Both the position numbers and the translations under genes were made by a program. 11,696 nucleotides of DNA from an uncultured Clostridia bacterium (GTDB lineage: Bacteria > Bacillota > Clostridia > Christensenellales > Borkfalkiaceae). Below are positions 1 to 7,072 of this stretch, one piece after another. The DNA is taken from assembly GCA_937920115.1 (NCBI GenBank), contig CALGVF010000184.1:1-11696 (forward strand). The letters are read 5' to 3'. The notes beneath the pieces were generated by a model, which was given only the letters and a program-made list of their open reading frames with translations, was not told where the DNA came from and searched no databases. The stretch's first letter is position 1. Every line of letters begins with the position of its first letter.

Positions 1-801
1 ACAGTCGAGGTTTCCGACCTCTTTTGCGGAACGAAATACTATTGCGAAGTCGTAAACGCCGCAAAAGGCGAAAAGAGCGATATAAGAACTTTTACCACGA
101 AAAAAGGACCGAGAACGGTTAAAATCGGCGGCACGTCGAACACGAGAGATATAGGCGGCTACGAGACCGCGGACGGTAGGACGGTAAAACAAGGGCTTGT
201 ATACAGGGGCGGCAACCCCGACAATCTCACGGACGGCGGCAAAGAGTGGTTTAAAAGAGTCGGGATAAAGACGATAATCGATTTAAGGGAAGAGACAAGC
301 AGAAAGAGAAGCCTTTCGGGCCTCGGAATAAACTACCCCGAACTTCCCGCAAAAGGTTGTGCCTGTTATTTTCAGGGCGACTTGTCTATCAGAGACGAAG
401 AGTGTCGGAAAGGGCTTATTACGGCGGTAAAGGCGTTCGCGGACGAGAAGAATTACCCGATTTACTTCCATTGTCAGATAGGCAGAGACAGAACGGGAAC
501 GCTCGCTTACGTTCTCGGCGGCTTGCTCGGCGTGGAGCATAAAAATCTCACGCTCGACTACGAATTGTCCTTTTTGTCCGAGTACGGTTGTCTCGATTTC
601 GAGCAGAAGGACGTGGAAAGTCGCAGACAGACCCACTACGATGCAACCGAGTCTTTGTATCTGAACTTTATGAAGTATTCGATAAGCAAAAAGACGGAAG
701 AGCCGAATCTTAAAGACGGAATAGAAGAGTTCCTTTTAAGAAACGGCGTGACCGCCGAAGAGATAAAAAATATACGCAGAATATTGACGGGAGCGGAATA
801 A
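1..801 (+). CDS. Tyrosine-phosphatase-like protein with FnIII-like N-terminal segment (5' partial)
   Basis: The reading frame is open from the first base, so the start and any signal peptide lie upstream; 266 residues are visible. Residues 1-36 look like the end of a fibronectin-III-type domain (a YYCEVVNAAKG strand followed by a strand ending FTTKK). From about residue 40 the protein matches the Y_phosphatase3 type (PF13350): NTRDIGGYETADGRTVK, then LVYRGGN, then a VGIKTIIDLREE strand. The P-loop HCQIGRDRTGT fits the CX5R signature, with nucleophile Cys158 (codon at 472) and Arg164 (codon at 490). Family members are cysteine-based phosphatases acting on phosphotyrosine or other phosphoesters. 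An FnIII module together with the downstream lipoprotein genes suggests an exported enzyme, but export cannot be verified here. The stop codon directly abuts the next ATG, so it belongs to the same operon. The family is confident; the substrate is unknown. Confidence 0.9.
   Translation, partial: TVEVSDLFCGTKYYCEVVNAAKGEKSDIRTFTTKKGPRTVKIGGTSNTRDIGGYETADGRTVKQGLVYRGGNPDNLTDGGKEWFKRVGIKTIIDLREETSRKRSLSGLGINYPELPAKGCACYFQGDLSIRDEECRKGLITAVKAFADEKNYPIYFHCQIGRDRTGTLAYVLGGLLGVEHKNLTLDYELSFLSEYGCLDFEQKDVESRRQTHYDATESLYLNFMKYSISKKTEEPNLKDGIEEFLLRNGVTAEEIKNIRRILTGAE
789..793 (+). promoter_or_regulatory. Ribosome binding site for the B-repeat lipoprotein
   Basis: GGGAG lies 8 bases before the ATG at 802, inside the last codons of the phosphatase gene. 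It supports the chosen start and indicates coupled translation across the zero-base junction. Confidence 0.55.
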
Positions 802-2712
802 ATGACGATAAAGACGAAAATTTTAACGATTATTATGATAATATCGCTTATCGCGGCGTTCGCGGTCGGCTGTAAAGGCGGCGGCGAGTCGGGCGGAAAT
901 TCAAACGGCGGGGAGACCCTTGCGACGGAGACAACCCCGACGGGGAGCGGCGAAAGTAACGAAAGTAGCGAGACGGAAGACCCGAATGCGATTTACGTCG
1001 TAAAATTCGACACCTGTATCGACCTTCCGACCAACAAGGCGTTGGATCAGAAAGTCCGCAGGGGAGACCTCGTTACCGAACCCGATATAAGGGTCAGGGG
1101 CGAGAATCCCGACGGGTACAGAATCGCGGGTTGGTATACGGACGAGGAATACGAAGTAGAATGGGATTTCGGTCTCGACAAAGTTACGGGCGATATGACC
1201 CTTTACGCGAAATGGGACGCGTATTACGCCGTTAATTTCTACCTTGCGGGAACGGAAACGCCCGTGTATACGACGGAAGTCAAAAAGGGCAGAAAGACGG
1301 GCAGATGCGACGATTCGATATACGGCTATAAGGTCAAGGGCTATTATAGTTCGGAAGATTTCGCCGACGGGAGCGAGTTCGATTTCGACGAGCCGATAAC
1401 GGGCAAGACGGATATTTATATCGACGTCGAGGACTATATGTACTTCGATTCCAAGGCTTTGTCGAACGGTTTTCGAGCGGTTGCGGCGATAAGCGGAGCG
1501 GGTTCGACGGCGGGGAGTATTTCCGAGGAGACCAAAAACGGCGAGACCTACGCGAGGGCGAATTTCGGTTACAGCACGGCGAGAGACCCGTATATCTGTA
1601 TCGAGGGTATAAACGTAGACATTACGAAGTCGCAGATTATCGAGATTAAGTTCAAGAACGTGGGCTACGCCAATCAGTTGATGTTCTATTGGGTGCTTAA
1701 AGACGATATCGGCAACTATGTGGGAACGGAAGACTATTCGGCAAATCAGAATTTCTGCTACACATACGGCAGCAAGGAAATGAAAATGAGCGAGGACGAC
1801 GAGTGGATAATTCTGCAAATCAACGTCGCTTCCGAGCAAGAACCCGCCAAGGCGAACAATATGTGGAAAAACGCCGATAGGCTTTACTCGTTGAGAGTTC
1901 AGTCGCTTTACGCGTTCGACGGCACGGCGGGCGAGAAAAACGAACTTCTGATTTCCTATATCAAGGGCGTGTACGACGAGGATTACGACAAGACCAAAAC
2001 GACGGTGAAATTCAACGTAAACGGCGTTATAAGGGAGATAAAGAGCGACAAAAACGTAGTAATCGGCAAGGAAAAGGCGGTTTCCGCTCTCGGCGGTTAT
2101 AAAGTTCTCGGCTACTACAAAAACGCCGAGTTTACCGAGCCTTTCGATATAGAAAGCGAAAGAATAACGGGCGAGACGGAAATTTTCGTCAAAACGGACG
2201 GAACGATTTACTACGACGGCAAGGCTTTGTACGAGCATTTTAAGGCTACGGCATCGACCGCCCCCGGTTCGTCGGCGGGAACTACCGAGTTGCTTTCCGA
2301 CGGAACGATAAAAGTAAATTTCGGTTACAGCCTGTTAGGAGACCCGAGTCTTTCGACTAATTCCGCGGGGCTTAACGTTACGGGAATTACGAAAATAAGG
2401 ATAAAACTCAAAAACTTGGGTAAAGCCAAACAACTCGCCCTTTATTGGACCGCGAAAAGAGCGGACGGCAAGTTCGTGGGACTCAGAAAAGATTATTTCG
2501 ATTCGGCGGCGGCGTGGTACGCGTTTAAGTCGGACGAAATAAGTATGACCGAAGGCGGCGAGTGGACGATAGTCGAGTTCGACCTCTCGGGCAATAAATA
2601 TTGGACGGAAGCGGTTGAACTCGTCAAGTTCAGAATACAGGCGAACTATGTGAGCGAGGACGAAAACGACCTCTCGAACGAAATGATAATCGCCGAAGTA
2701 ACAGGAGTATAA
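802..2712 (+). CDS. Lipoprotein with InlB-type B-repeats and a duplicated beta-rich module
   Basis: This 636-residue protein starts with a lipoprotein signal peptide: Lys near the N-terminus, a hydrophobic stretch at 8-22, and lipobox AVGC with Cys24. A Gly/Ser/Thr/Glu-rich linker follows to about residue 62. Residues 64-138 form an InlB B-repeat (Listeria-Bacteroides repeat, PF09479 type), with GYRIAGWYTDEEYEVEWDF and the typical end MTLYAKW. Two further degenerate repeats lie at about 142-208 and 400-465, with GYKVKGYY and GYKVLGYY in the matching place. Each of these two precedes a beta-rich domain of 170-180 residues (about 212-390 and 468-635). These two domains are paralogous: FDSKAL/YDGKAL, NFGYS/NFGYS, IEIKFKNVG/IRIKLKNLG, NQLMFYW/KQLALYW. 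The second halves resemble carbohydrate-binding-module sandwiches in pattern, which is inference. No catalytic motif is seen. A role in surface binding beside the transporter is plausible. Confidence 0.88.
   Translation: MTIKTKILTIIMIISLIAAFAVGCKGGGESGGNSNGGETLATETTPTGSGESNESSETEDPNAIYVVKFDTCIDLPTNKALDQKVRRGDLVTEPDIRVRGENPDGYRIAGWYTDEEYEVEWDFGLDKVTGDMTLYAKWDAYYAVNFYLAGTETPVYTTEVKKGRKTGRCDDSIYGYKVKGYYSSEDFADGSEFDFDEPITGKTDIYIDVEDYMYFDSKALSNGFRAVAAISGAGSTAGSISEETKNGETYARANFGYSTARDPYICIEGINVDITKSQIIEIKFKNVGYANQLMFYWVLKDDIGNYVGTEDYSANQNFCYTYGSKEMKMSEDDEWIILQINVASEQEPAKANNMWKNADRLYSLRVQSLYAFDGTAGEKNELLISYIKGVYDEDYDKTKTTVKFNVNGVIREIKSDKNVVIGKEKAVSALGGYKVLGYYKNAEFTEPFDIESERITGETEIFVKTDGTIYYDGKALYEHFKATASTAPGSSAGTTELLSDGTIKVNFGYSLLGDPSLSTNSAGLNVTGITKIRIKLKNLGKAKQLALYWTAKRADGKFVGLRKDYFDSAAAWYAFKSDEISMTEGGEWTIVEFDLSGNKYWTEAVELVKFRIQANYVSEDENDLSNEMIIAEVTGV
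1225..2706 (+). repeat. Tandem internal duplication (B-repeat plus beta-rich domain)
   Basis: Protein residues about 142-390 (bases 1225-1971) and 400-635 (bases 1999-2706) are diverged copies of the same two-part module. Shared landmarks in the same order are the GYKVxGYY strand, an ITGxTxIx strand, a YFD/YYD-x-KAL segment, NFGYS, a KIRIKLKNLG-like strand, a QLxxYW strand, a VG turn, and an EWxI strand. The similarity is at protein level and too diverged to be a recent DNA duplication. Confidence 0.8.
2703..2707 (+). promoter_or_regulatory. Ribosome binding site for the 867-residue lipoprotein
   Basis: AGGAG lies 9 bases before the ATG at 2717 and overlaps the last codons of the preceding gene, which fixes the start and supports cotranscription. 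Confidence 0.75.
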
Positions 2713-2716
2713 ACGA

Positions 2717-5320
2717 ATGAACAAATTTAAAAAACTCATAGCCTTGTTGTCGGCGACGATACTTCTCGCATTTCCGCTGTGTTCGTGCCGCGGCGGCGGA
2801 GAATCTTCGGGCGATACGGATACGACGAGGACGAGCGAGTCGGAGAGTTTAACCGGCCCGGAAAGTGCGGGAGACAGAGAAACGCCCGAGCCGATAAAGC
2901 CCGAGAAAGAGGTTATCGACCTTAAAGGGCAGACCGAACTCGCTTCGAGCGTAACTTACGCCGTAAACGCCGCCAACTCGGTGCAGGCGTATTACGTAAA
3001 CAACGACTACGAACGGGGCGAATACGTTGTCGGAAACTCGACTGCACAGTTTTCGCACGTTCTGAGAGGTTCGGGAAAGACTGTTAAGTATTTCAATAAC
3101 GCGAGCGGCGAAACCTATCTCGAAAACACCATGGACGTATACGCCGTGAGTGGTTCGGAAAGGGTTTATGCGAGAAAGTCCGACAAGGACGCGAGAATGA
3201 ACACTACCGACTTCGGCTATTACTATTACGCCGTGAACGTGAGAGACCTCGAATTCGACGGACTGCCTTGGCACCTCGAAAAGACCTATCATACCTATCC
3301 CGATAAAATTCACGAGGAGTTCAGAGTGGTTTCGGGCGGGGCGGCGGATCTGACGGCGTTCGGCTTCGAGGTGAAAATAAACCTCGACAACCTCGCGAAA
3401 TACGAGATAAAGGACGGAAACGGCGTCCATTCCAAGGTCGGCGAAATCGACGAAAACATCGTCGAATACGTTGCGTTGGACGTCAGAAACGCAGGCGTTA
3501 TCGGGTTTATATTCGTAAACGCCGAGAAAGTGAACGTGATTATAAGCGGCAAATACCTCGTTATAAGACAGGAAATTTCGGTTGACGGCACGGCGTTGCC
3601 GTCGGGTTCGTCGATAAGTTTCGGCAACAGAATCTATAACGACGAAACCCATTCTTTCGACGGGATAAAAGCCCAAAGCGAACTCGAAAGAACGCCGCTT
3701 ACCAAGGAAAATATCAAGGTCGCGGATAAAGATTCGGCGAAGTTCGTCGGGTACGATTACTTAAAAGGCTGTTACGAGTTCTACCTCGGCGGCGAGGGTT
3801 TCCACGACGCGTATTATAACGACCAACAAAAGAAATTCGAGGAAAGCGTAGAGATAAAGGGCGACGGCAAGGACAGAACGGCGTATATTTACGTTCACAC
3901 CGACTATCCGCTCGAAGGGGCGGCTCTTTTGGACGAGAACGATACACAGGTTCCCGTTCCCGTGCAGGTTTCCAAGAACTTCGGACACGAAAAAGAAGAG
4001 CCGATTTACGACCCGTACGACAAGATTTACGGCGACTCTTACCTTCCGATAGTTATCGAAAAGGATACGACGAAGAAATTTACGGTAGTAAACGCGTATA
4101 TGAAATGGGGAAAATACAATCTCAAACAACTTTCTTCCATTTCCTACTACATTTCTTACTACCACCTGTCCACGGGCGTACACGAGACCAACTGCATCGC
4201 CCCCTATTACGCGCTTAAAGGACCGAGCCTTAATTACGGTTCGTTCGGCAAGAGTTGGTTTATGCCCGATTTCAGAAGCGCTAGCGGCAATATGTGGCAG
4301 GACGGCGACCCGCAATTCAGTTCGGCGGGTATGCTTATGAGCGTAAATTCCGATTTCGGAAGCACGCTGTGCGAGTATACGGGTTCGGATATCCGCTCCG
4401 CGGGACTTACCTACGCCGACCTCGATTATTCCTACGTTTCAAACGACGGGGCGTTCGAATATACGATGCGGCACGTCGAAATGCCGCAAGCCGACGAGAA
4501 CAGAACGTATTACAGAATTTACGTTAAGTTTTTGAAAGACGTGACCTACGAAAAGGGTTCGTTCTCGCTCGCCTCATTCAACGGCAGGAACTGCACCTAT
4601 AAATACTCTTCCTACCTCGACGAAAACGGCGAAGAAAAACAGATAACGAACGTCACGAGGAGCGGGGCGACGATATACAAACTCAATAAAAACTCTTCGT
4701 ACTTTACCCTTTACGGAATAGAGCAGAAAGAGCAACCCGATATGTCCAACTTCGGACTTATCGTCAAAAACAGCAAAATAGTAGTAAACGGTAAGGAAAG
4801 CGGCGTAAATCTCGGGTATCTGAACGATTGGCAGGATAAACTCAACTTCGGTTCGCTCACTCTTTCCGAGGACGTGTCGTTCAAAAAAGGCGATTATATC
4901 GATACCGACGTAATATTCCTGTCCTACGGCAAAGTCGGGCAGACTCATTGCGACAACGTCAAACAGGTCTATAACGACAGCGTGTTAAACCCGATAAAAC
5001 TGACGGCGACCGCGGGGACTGCGGGAAGCGACGGCTATATACCGACAGTGGAGGCGGCGGGAAATAAAGCCGAATTTACTCTCCTCGGCGGGGTTGACGG
5101 CGACAAGGAAGTCGATTATTCCGTAAAAGTTACGGGAATTACGAAACTTTCAAAACCGAAATTATACGAAAAGGTAAACGGCGAGTGGGTCGAAGTTAAA
5201 CTTTCGAGCGACTCGGGTTACGACGGTTACAGCGTAATCGCCGAGAACGGAAAACTAACCTATTCGTTCGTATTTACGCAAAGCAGAAACGGAAGAACGT
5301 TCCGTTTCGTAGTAGAATAA
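2717..5320 (+). CDS. Large surface lipoprotein of unrecognised family
   Basis: I do not recognise the family. The 867-residue protein has a lipoprotein signal (MNKFKK, hydrophobic core 7-21, lipobox LCSC with Cys24) and a Ser/Thr/Glu/Pro-rich linker to about residue 63, so it should be anchored outside the membrane. The rest is rich in Tyr, Gly, Asn and alternating beta-strand patterns, with no transmembrane helix. A segment at about 472-545 stands out for density of likely functional residues: ISYYISYYHLSTGVHETNC, then an FGKSWFMPDFR stretch and NMWQDGDPQF. This could be a binding or catalytic surface with candidate His483, His489, Asp518 and Asp529. The C-terminal 760-867 looks like an Ig-like sandwich. 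Size, location and company suggest carbohydrate binding or degradation, but no known glycosidase or lyase signature is visible. The gene is 4 bases after the previous stop and has a strong ribosome binding site. Confidence 0.85.
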   Translation: MNKFKKLIALLSATILLAFPLCSCRGGGESSGDTDTTRTSESESLTGPESAGDRETPEPIKPEKEVIDLKGQTELASSVTYAVNAANSVQAYYVNNDYERGEYVVGNSTAQFSHVLRGSGKTVKYFNNASGETYLENTMDVYAVSGSERVYARKSDKDARMNTTDFGYYYYAVNVRDLEFDGLPWHLEKTYHTYPDKIHEEFRVVSGGAADLTAFGFEVKINLDNLAKYEIKDGNGVHSKVGEIDENIVEYVALDVRNAGVIGFIFVNAEKVNVIISGKYLVIRQEISVDGTALPSGSSISFGNRIYNDETHSFDGIKAQSELERTPLTKENIKVADKDSAKFVGYDYLKGCYEFYLGGEGFHDAYYNDQQKKFEESVEIKGDGKDRTAYIYVHTDYPLEGAALLDENDTQVPVPVQVSKNFGHEKEEPIYDPYDKIYGDSYLPIVIEKDTTKKFTVVNAYMKWGKYNLKQLSSISYYISYYHLSTGVHETNCIAPYYALKGPSLNYGSFGKSWFMPDFRSASGNMWQDGDPQFSSAGMLMSVNSDFGSTLCEYTGSDIRSAGLTYADLDYSYVSNDGAFEYTMRHVEMPQADENRTYYRIYVKFLKDVTYEKGSFSLASFNGRNCTYKYSSYLDENGEEKQITNVTRSGATIYKLNKNSSYFTLYGIEQKEQPDMSNFGLIVKNSKIVVNGKESGVNLGYLNDWQDKLNFGSLTLSEDVSFKKGDYIDTDVIFLSYGKVGQTHCDNVKQVYNDSVLNPIKLTATAGTAGSDGYIPTVEAAGNKAEFTLLGGVDGDKEVDYSVKVTGITKLSKPKLYEKVNGEWVEVKLSSDSGYDGYSVIAENGKLTYSFVFTQSRNGRTFRFVVE

Positions 5321-5328
5321 AAAGAAAA

Positions 5329-5334
5329 AAGGAG
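5329..5334 (+). promoter_or_regulatory. Ribosome binding site for the solute-binding protein
   Basis: AAGGAG lies 7 bases before the ATG at 5342. The 21-base gap is the longest between any two genes here, and this site is the cleanest ribosome binding site in the cluster. That suits a binding protein needed in excess over its permeases. Confidence 0.8.
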
Positions 5335-5341
5335 CGAAAAT

Positions 5342-7069
5342 ATGAAAAAAAGGCTTATATCTTTACTTGCGGCGATAACGATGCTTTTATCGTTTGCGGC
5401 TTGCAACAAAGGCGGAAATTCGGCAAGCACCGACCCCGCGACTTCCGAGTCGACGAGCGAAACTACGCCCTCGTCCGAGTCCAAGGGCGGCGAAATAACC
5501 GATTGCATAACGGTTGACCCGATAAAACTCGACGGGTTGGACGAAAAATATCTTCCCGTACCGTCCGAAATCAAACAGAGAAGCGGACAAATCGACGTGG
5601 TGATTCAGTTCGAGTCCACCGAACCCGCGTGGGAAGCGTTGGCGGCGGAGTATCAGAGACTTCACAGCGACGCCGTGACCGTAAATATCGGTATGGAAGG
5701 CGTGCAGGGCAAGTACAAAGACAGACTCAACACCGAACTCAACAACCCGAAAACCGAGTGGGATATAGTTCAGGGAAACCTCGTTTCCGACCTTGCGGCG
5801 AAGTGCTACAATATGTCGGGAGCGATAAACAAGACGAACGGTTACGCGGGCAATTTAAAGTGGAGCAACGTTTTAAACAGAAACGCCTATACGACCGATA
5901 CTTCGGGTTCGACTTCTTCCGTTTATATCATAAATTCGCAGGACTTGCAGACGGCGTGGTTTATAAATACCGTCGCGTTTAACGAGGCGAAAACGGAAGC
6001 CGTAAAGGACGGCGTAACCCTTAAACAGACCCCCGAAACGTGGGACGAACTCATGACCGTGTGCGAGTATATGAAAAAAGCGGGTTATAAATATCCGCTC
6101 GGAATATCGCTCGACAACGATTCGGTAGACGGCTTTCAATTCTCGTGGCTTATAAGGGTTTACGGCGATTATTATTACAGAAACGAGTATAAAAATATAA
6201 TGACGAGCGACAATTTCGAGTTGGACGTGACGGACGAAAACCCCGAAGCCGACCCCGAATACGGAGTTATGCCCACAAAGTTCTACAACGTGATTCTCGA
6301 CGAGACTTCCGAGTATTATTGCGGAGCGAAAAGCCCGAAATATAAAGAATTCGTCTCGCAGTTCGCCAAAATGAAAGATTACGTTCATACGGCGGCGGCT
6401 TCCGAATCTTTCGAGACGGTCAGAAACAAGTTCAGAACGCAGTCGGCGGGCAAAGAGTCTCCGCAGATTATGCTCGATTACGCGGGTTCGGGACTTTCCT
6501 TCAACGATATGGACGGCTTTTCGACGGACTTCTTCGACTACCCGAAAATGGTAAGCGAGGGCGGCTATATCGACGACGGAACGATTATGAGAGACGTCGG
6601 CGGCAACGGCGGCTATCTCTCCATACTCAATCACGATACCAAGCAGAACGAACTCAACCTCGATTTCATTAAATTCGTGATGTCGCCTTACGGTCAGTCG
6701 ATTTATTATAATGCGCTCAGTAAAACGGAAGTCGCTCCGCAGGGTATCACCACCGTTAAAAACGACCTCGTAGTGGTTCCTCAGAAATGGACTGACTTCT
6801 TCAAAACCGACAAGATTTCGTTTACGGGTCTTTCCGATTCTGACTATTTCGTGCAGTCGTTTCTGAGATATATCGCCGTGAATAAAGATAATATCGAAAC
6901 TTCGATAATAATATGGAGAGGGCTTTTAAACGCCGACAGTCCGATTGACATCGACGAGTTTTCGACTAAATGGCATACGAGCCTTATGACCGCTTGGACG
7001 GAGTACGCGACCTCGCAGAAGTGGAACGTAGATTGCTACAAGGTATGGGGCGGTCCTACCAACGGTTAA
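5342..7069 (+). CDS. ABC transporter extracellular solute-binding lipoprotein, family 1
   Basis: This 575-residue protein has a lipoprotein signal ending SFAAC (Cys21) and a Ser/Thr/Glu linker. The mature fold begins near residue 83 with IDVVIQFESTEPAWEALAAE, the first strand and helix typical of family-1 sugar-binding proteins. Further family landmarks are YKDRLNTELNNPKTEWDIVQ (124-143), TPETWDELMTVCEYMKKAGY (230-249), a hinge-region GSGLSFNDMDGF at 382-393, and a C-terminal ELNLDFIKFVMSPYGQSIYY helix (437-456) followed by EVAPQG. The role is to capture a solute, usually an oligosaccharide or sugar derivative, outside the membrane and hand it to the permease pair encoded next. It is longer than the usual 420-450 residues, partly because of the linker and a 160-200 insertion. 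The specific ligand cannot be read from the sequence. Confidence 0.93.
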   Translation: MKKRLISLLAAITMLLSFAACNKGGNSASTDPATSESTSETTPSSESKGGEITDCITVDPIKLDGLDEKYLPVPSEIKQRSGQIDVVIQFESTEPAWEALAAEYQRLHSDAVTVNIGMEGVQGKYKDRLNTELNNPKTEWDIVQGNLVSDLAAKCYNMSGAINKTNGYAGNLKWSNVLNRNAYTTDTSGSTSSVYIINSQDLQTAWFINTVAFNEAKTEAVKDGVTLKQTPETWDELMTVCEYMKKAGYKYPLGISLDNDSVDGFQFSWLIRVYGDYYYRNEYKNIMTSDNFELDVTDENPEADPEYGVMPTKFYNVILDETSEYYCGAKSPKYKEFVSQFAKMKDYVHTAAASESFETVRNKFRTQSAGKESPQIMLDYAGSGLSFNDMDGFSTDFFDYPKMVSEGGYIDDGTIMRDVGGNGGYLSILNHDTKQNELNLDFIKFVMSPYGQSIYYNALSKTEVAPQGITTVKNDLVVVPQKWTDFFKTDKISFTGLSDSDYFVQSFLRYIAVNKDNIETSIIIWRGLLNADSPIDIDEFSTKWHTSLMTAWTEYATSQKWNVDCYKVWGGPTNG

Positions 7070-7072
7070 AAA

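Noticed and set aside
901..2238. A 445-codon open frame on the minus strand opposite the B-repeat lipoprotein
   Set aside because: It is a shadow of the sense gene, kept open because the sense strand seldom uses TTA, CTA and TCA codons. Its translation is Arg/Val-rich with no domain pattern, and the sense gene has a signal peptide, lipobox and domains.
2849..3676. A 275-codon minus-strand frame opposite the orphan lipoprotein
   Set aside because: Same codon-bias shadow effect. There is no ribosome binding site or recognisable domain, and it is fully contained in a gene with a clear lipobox.
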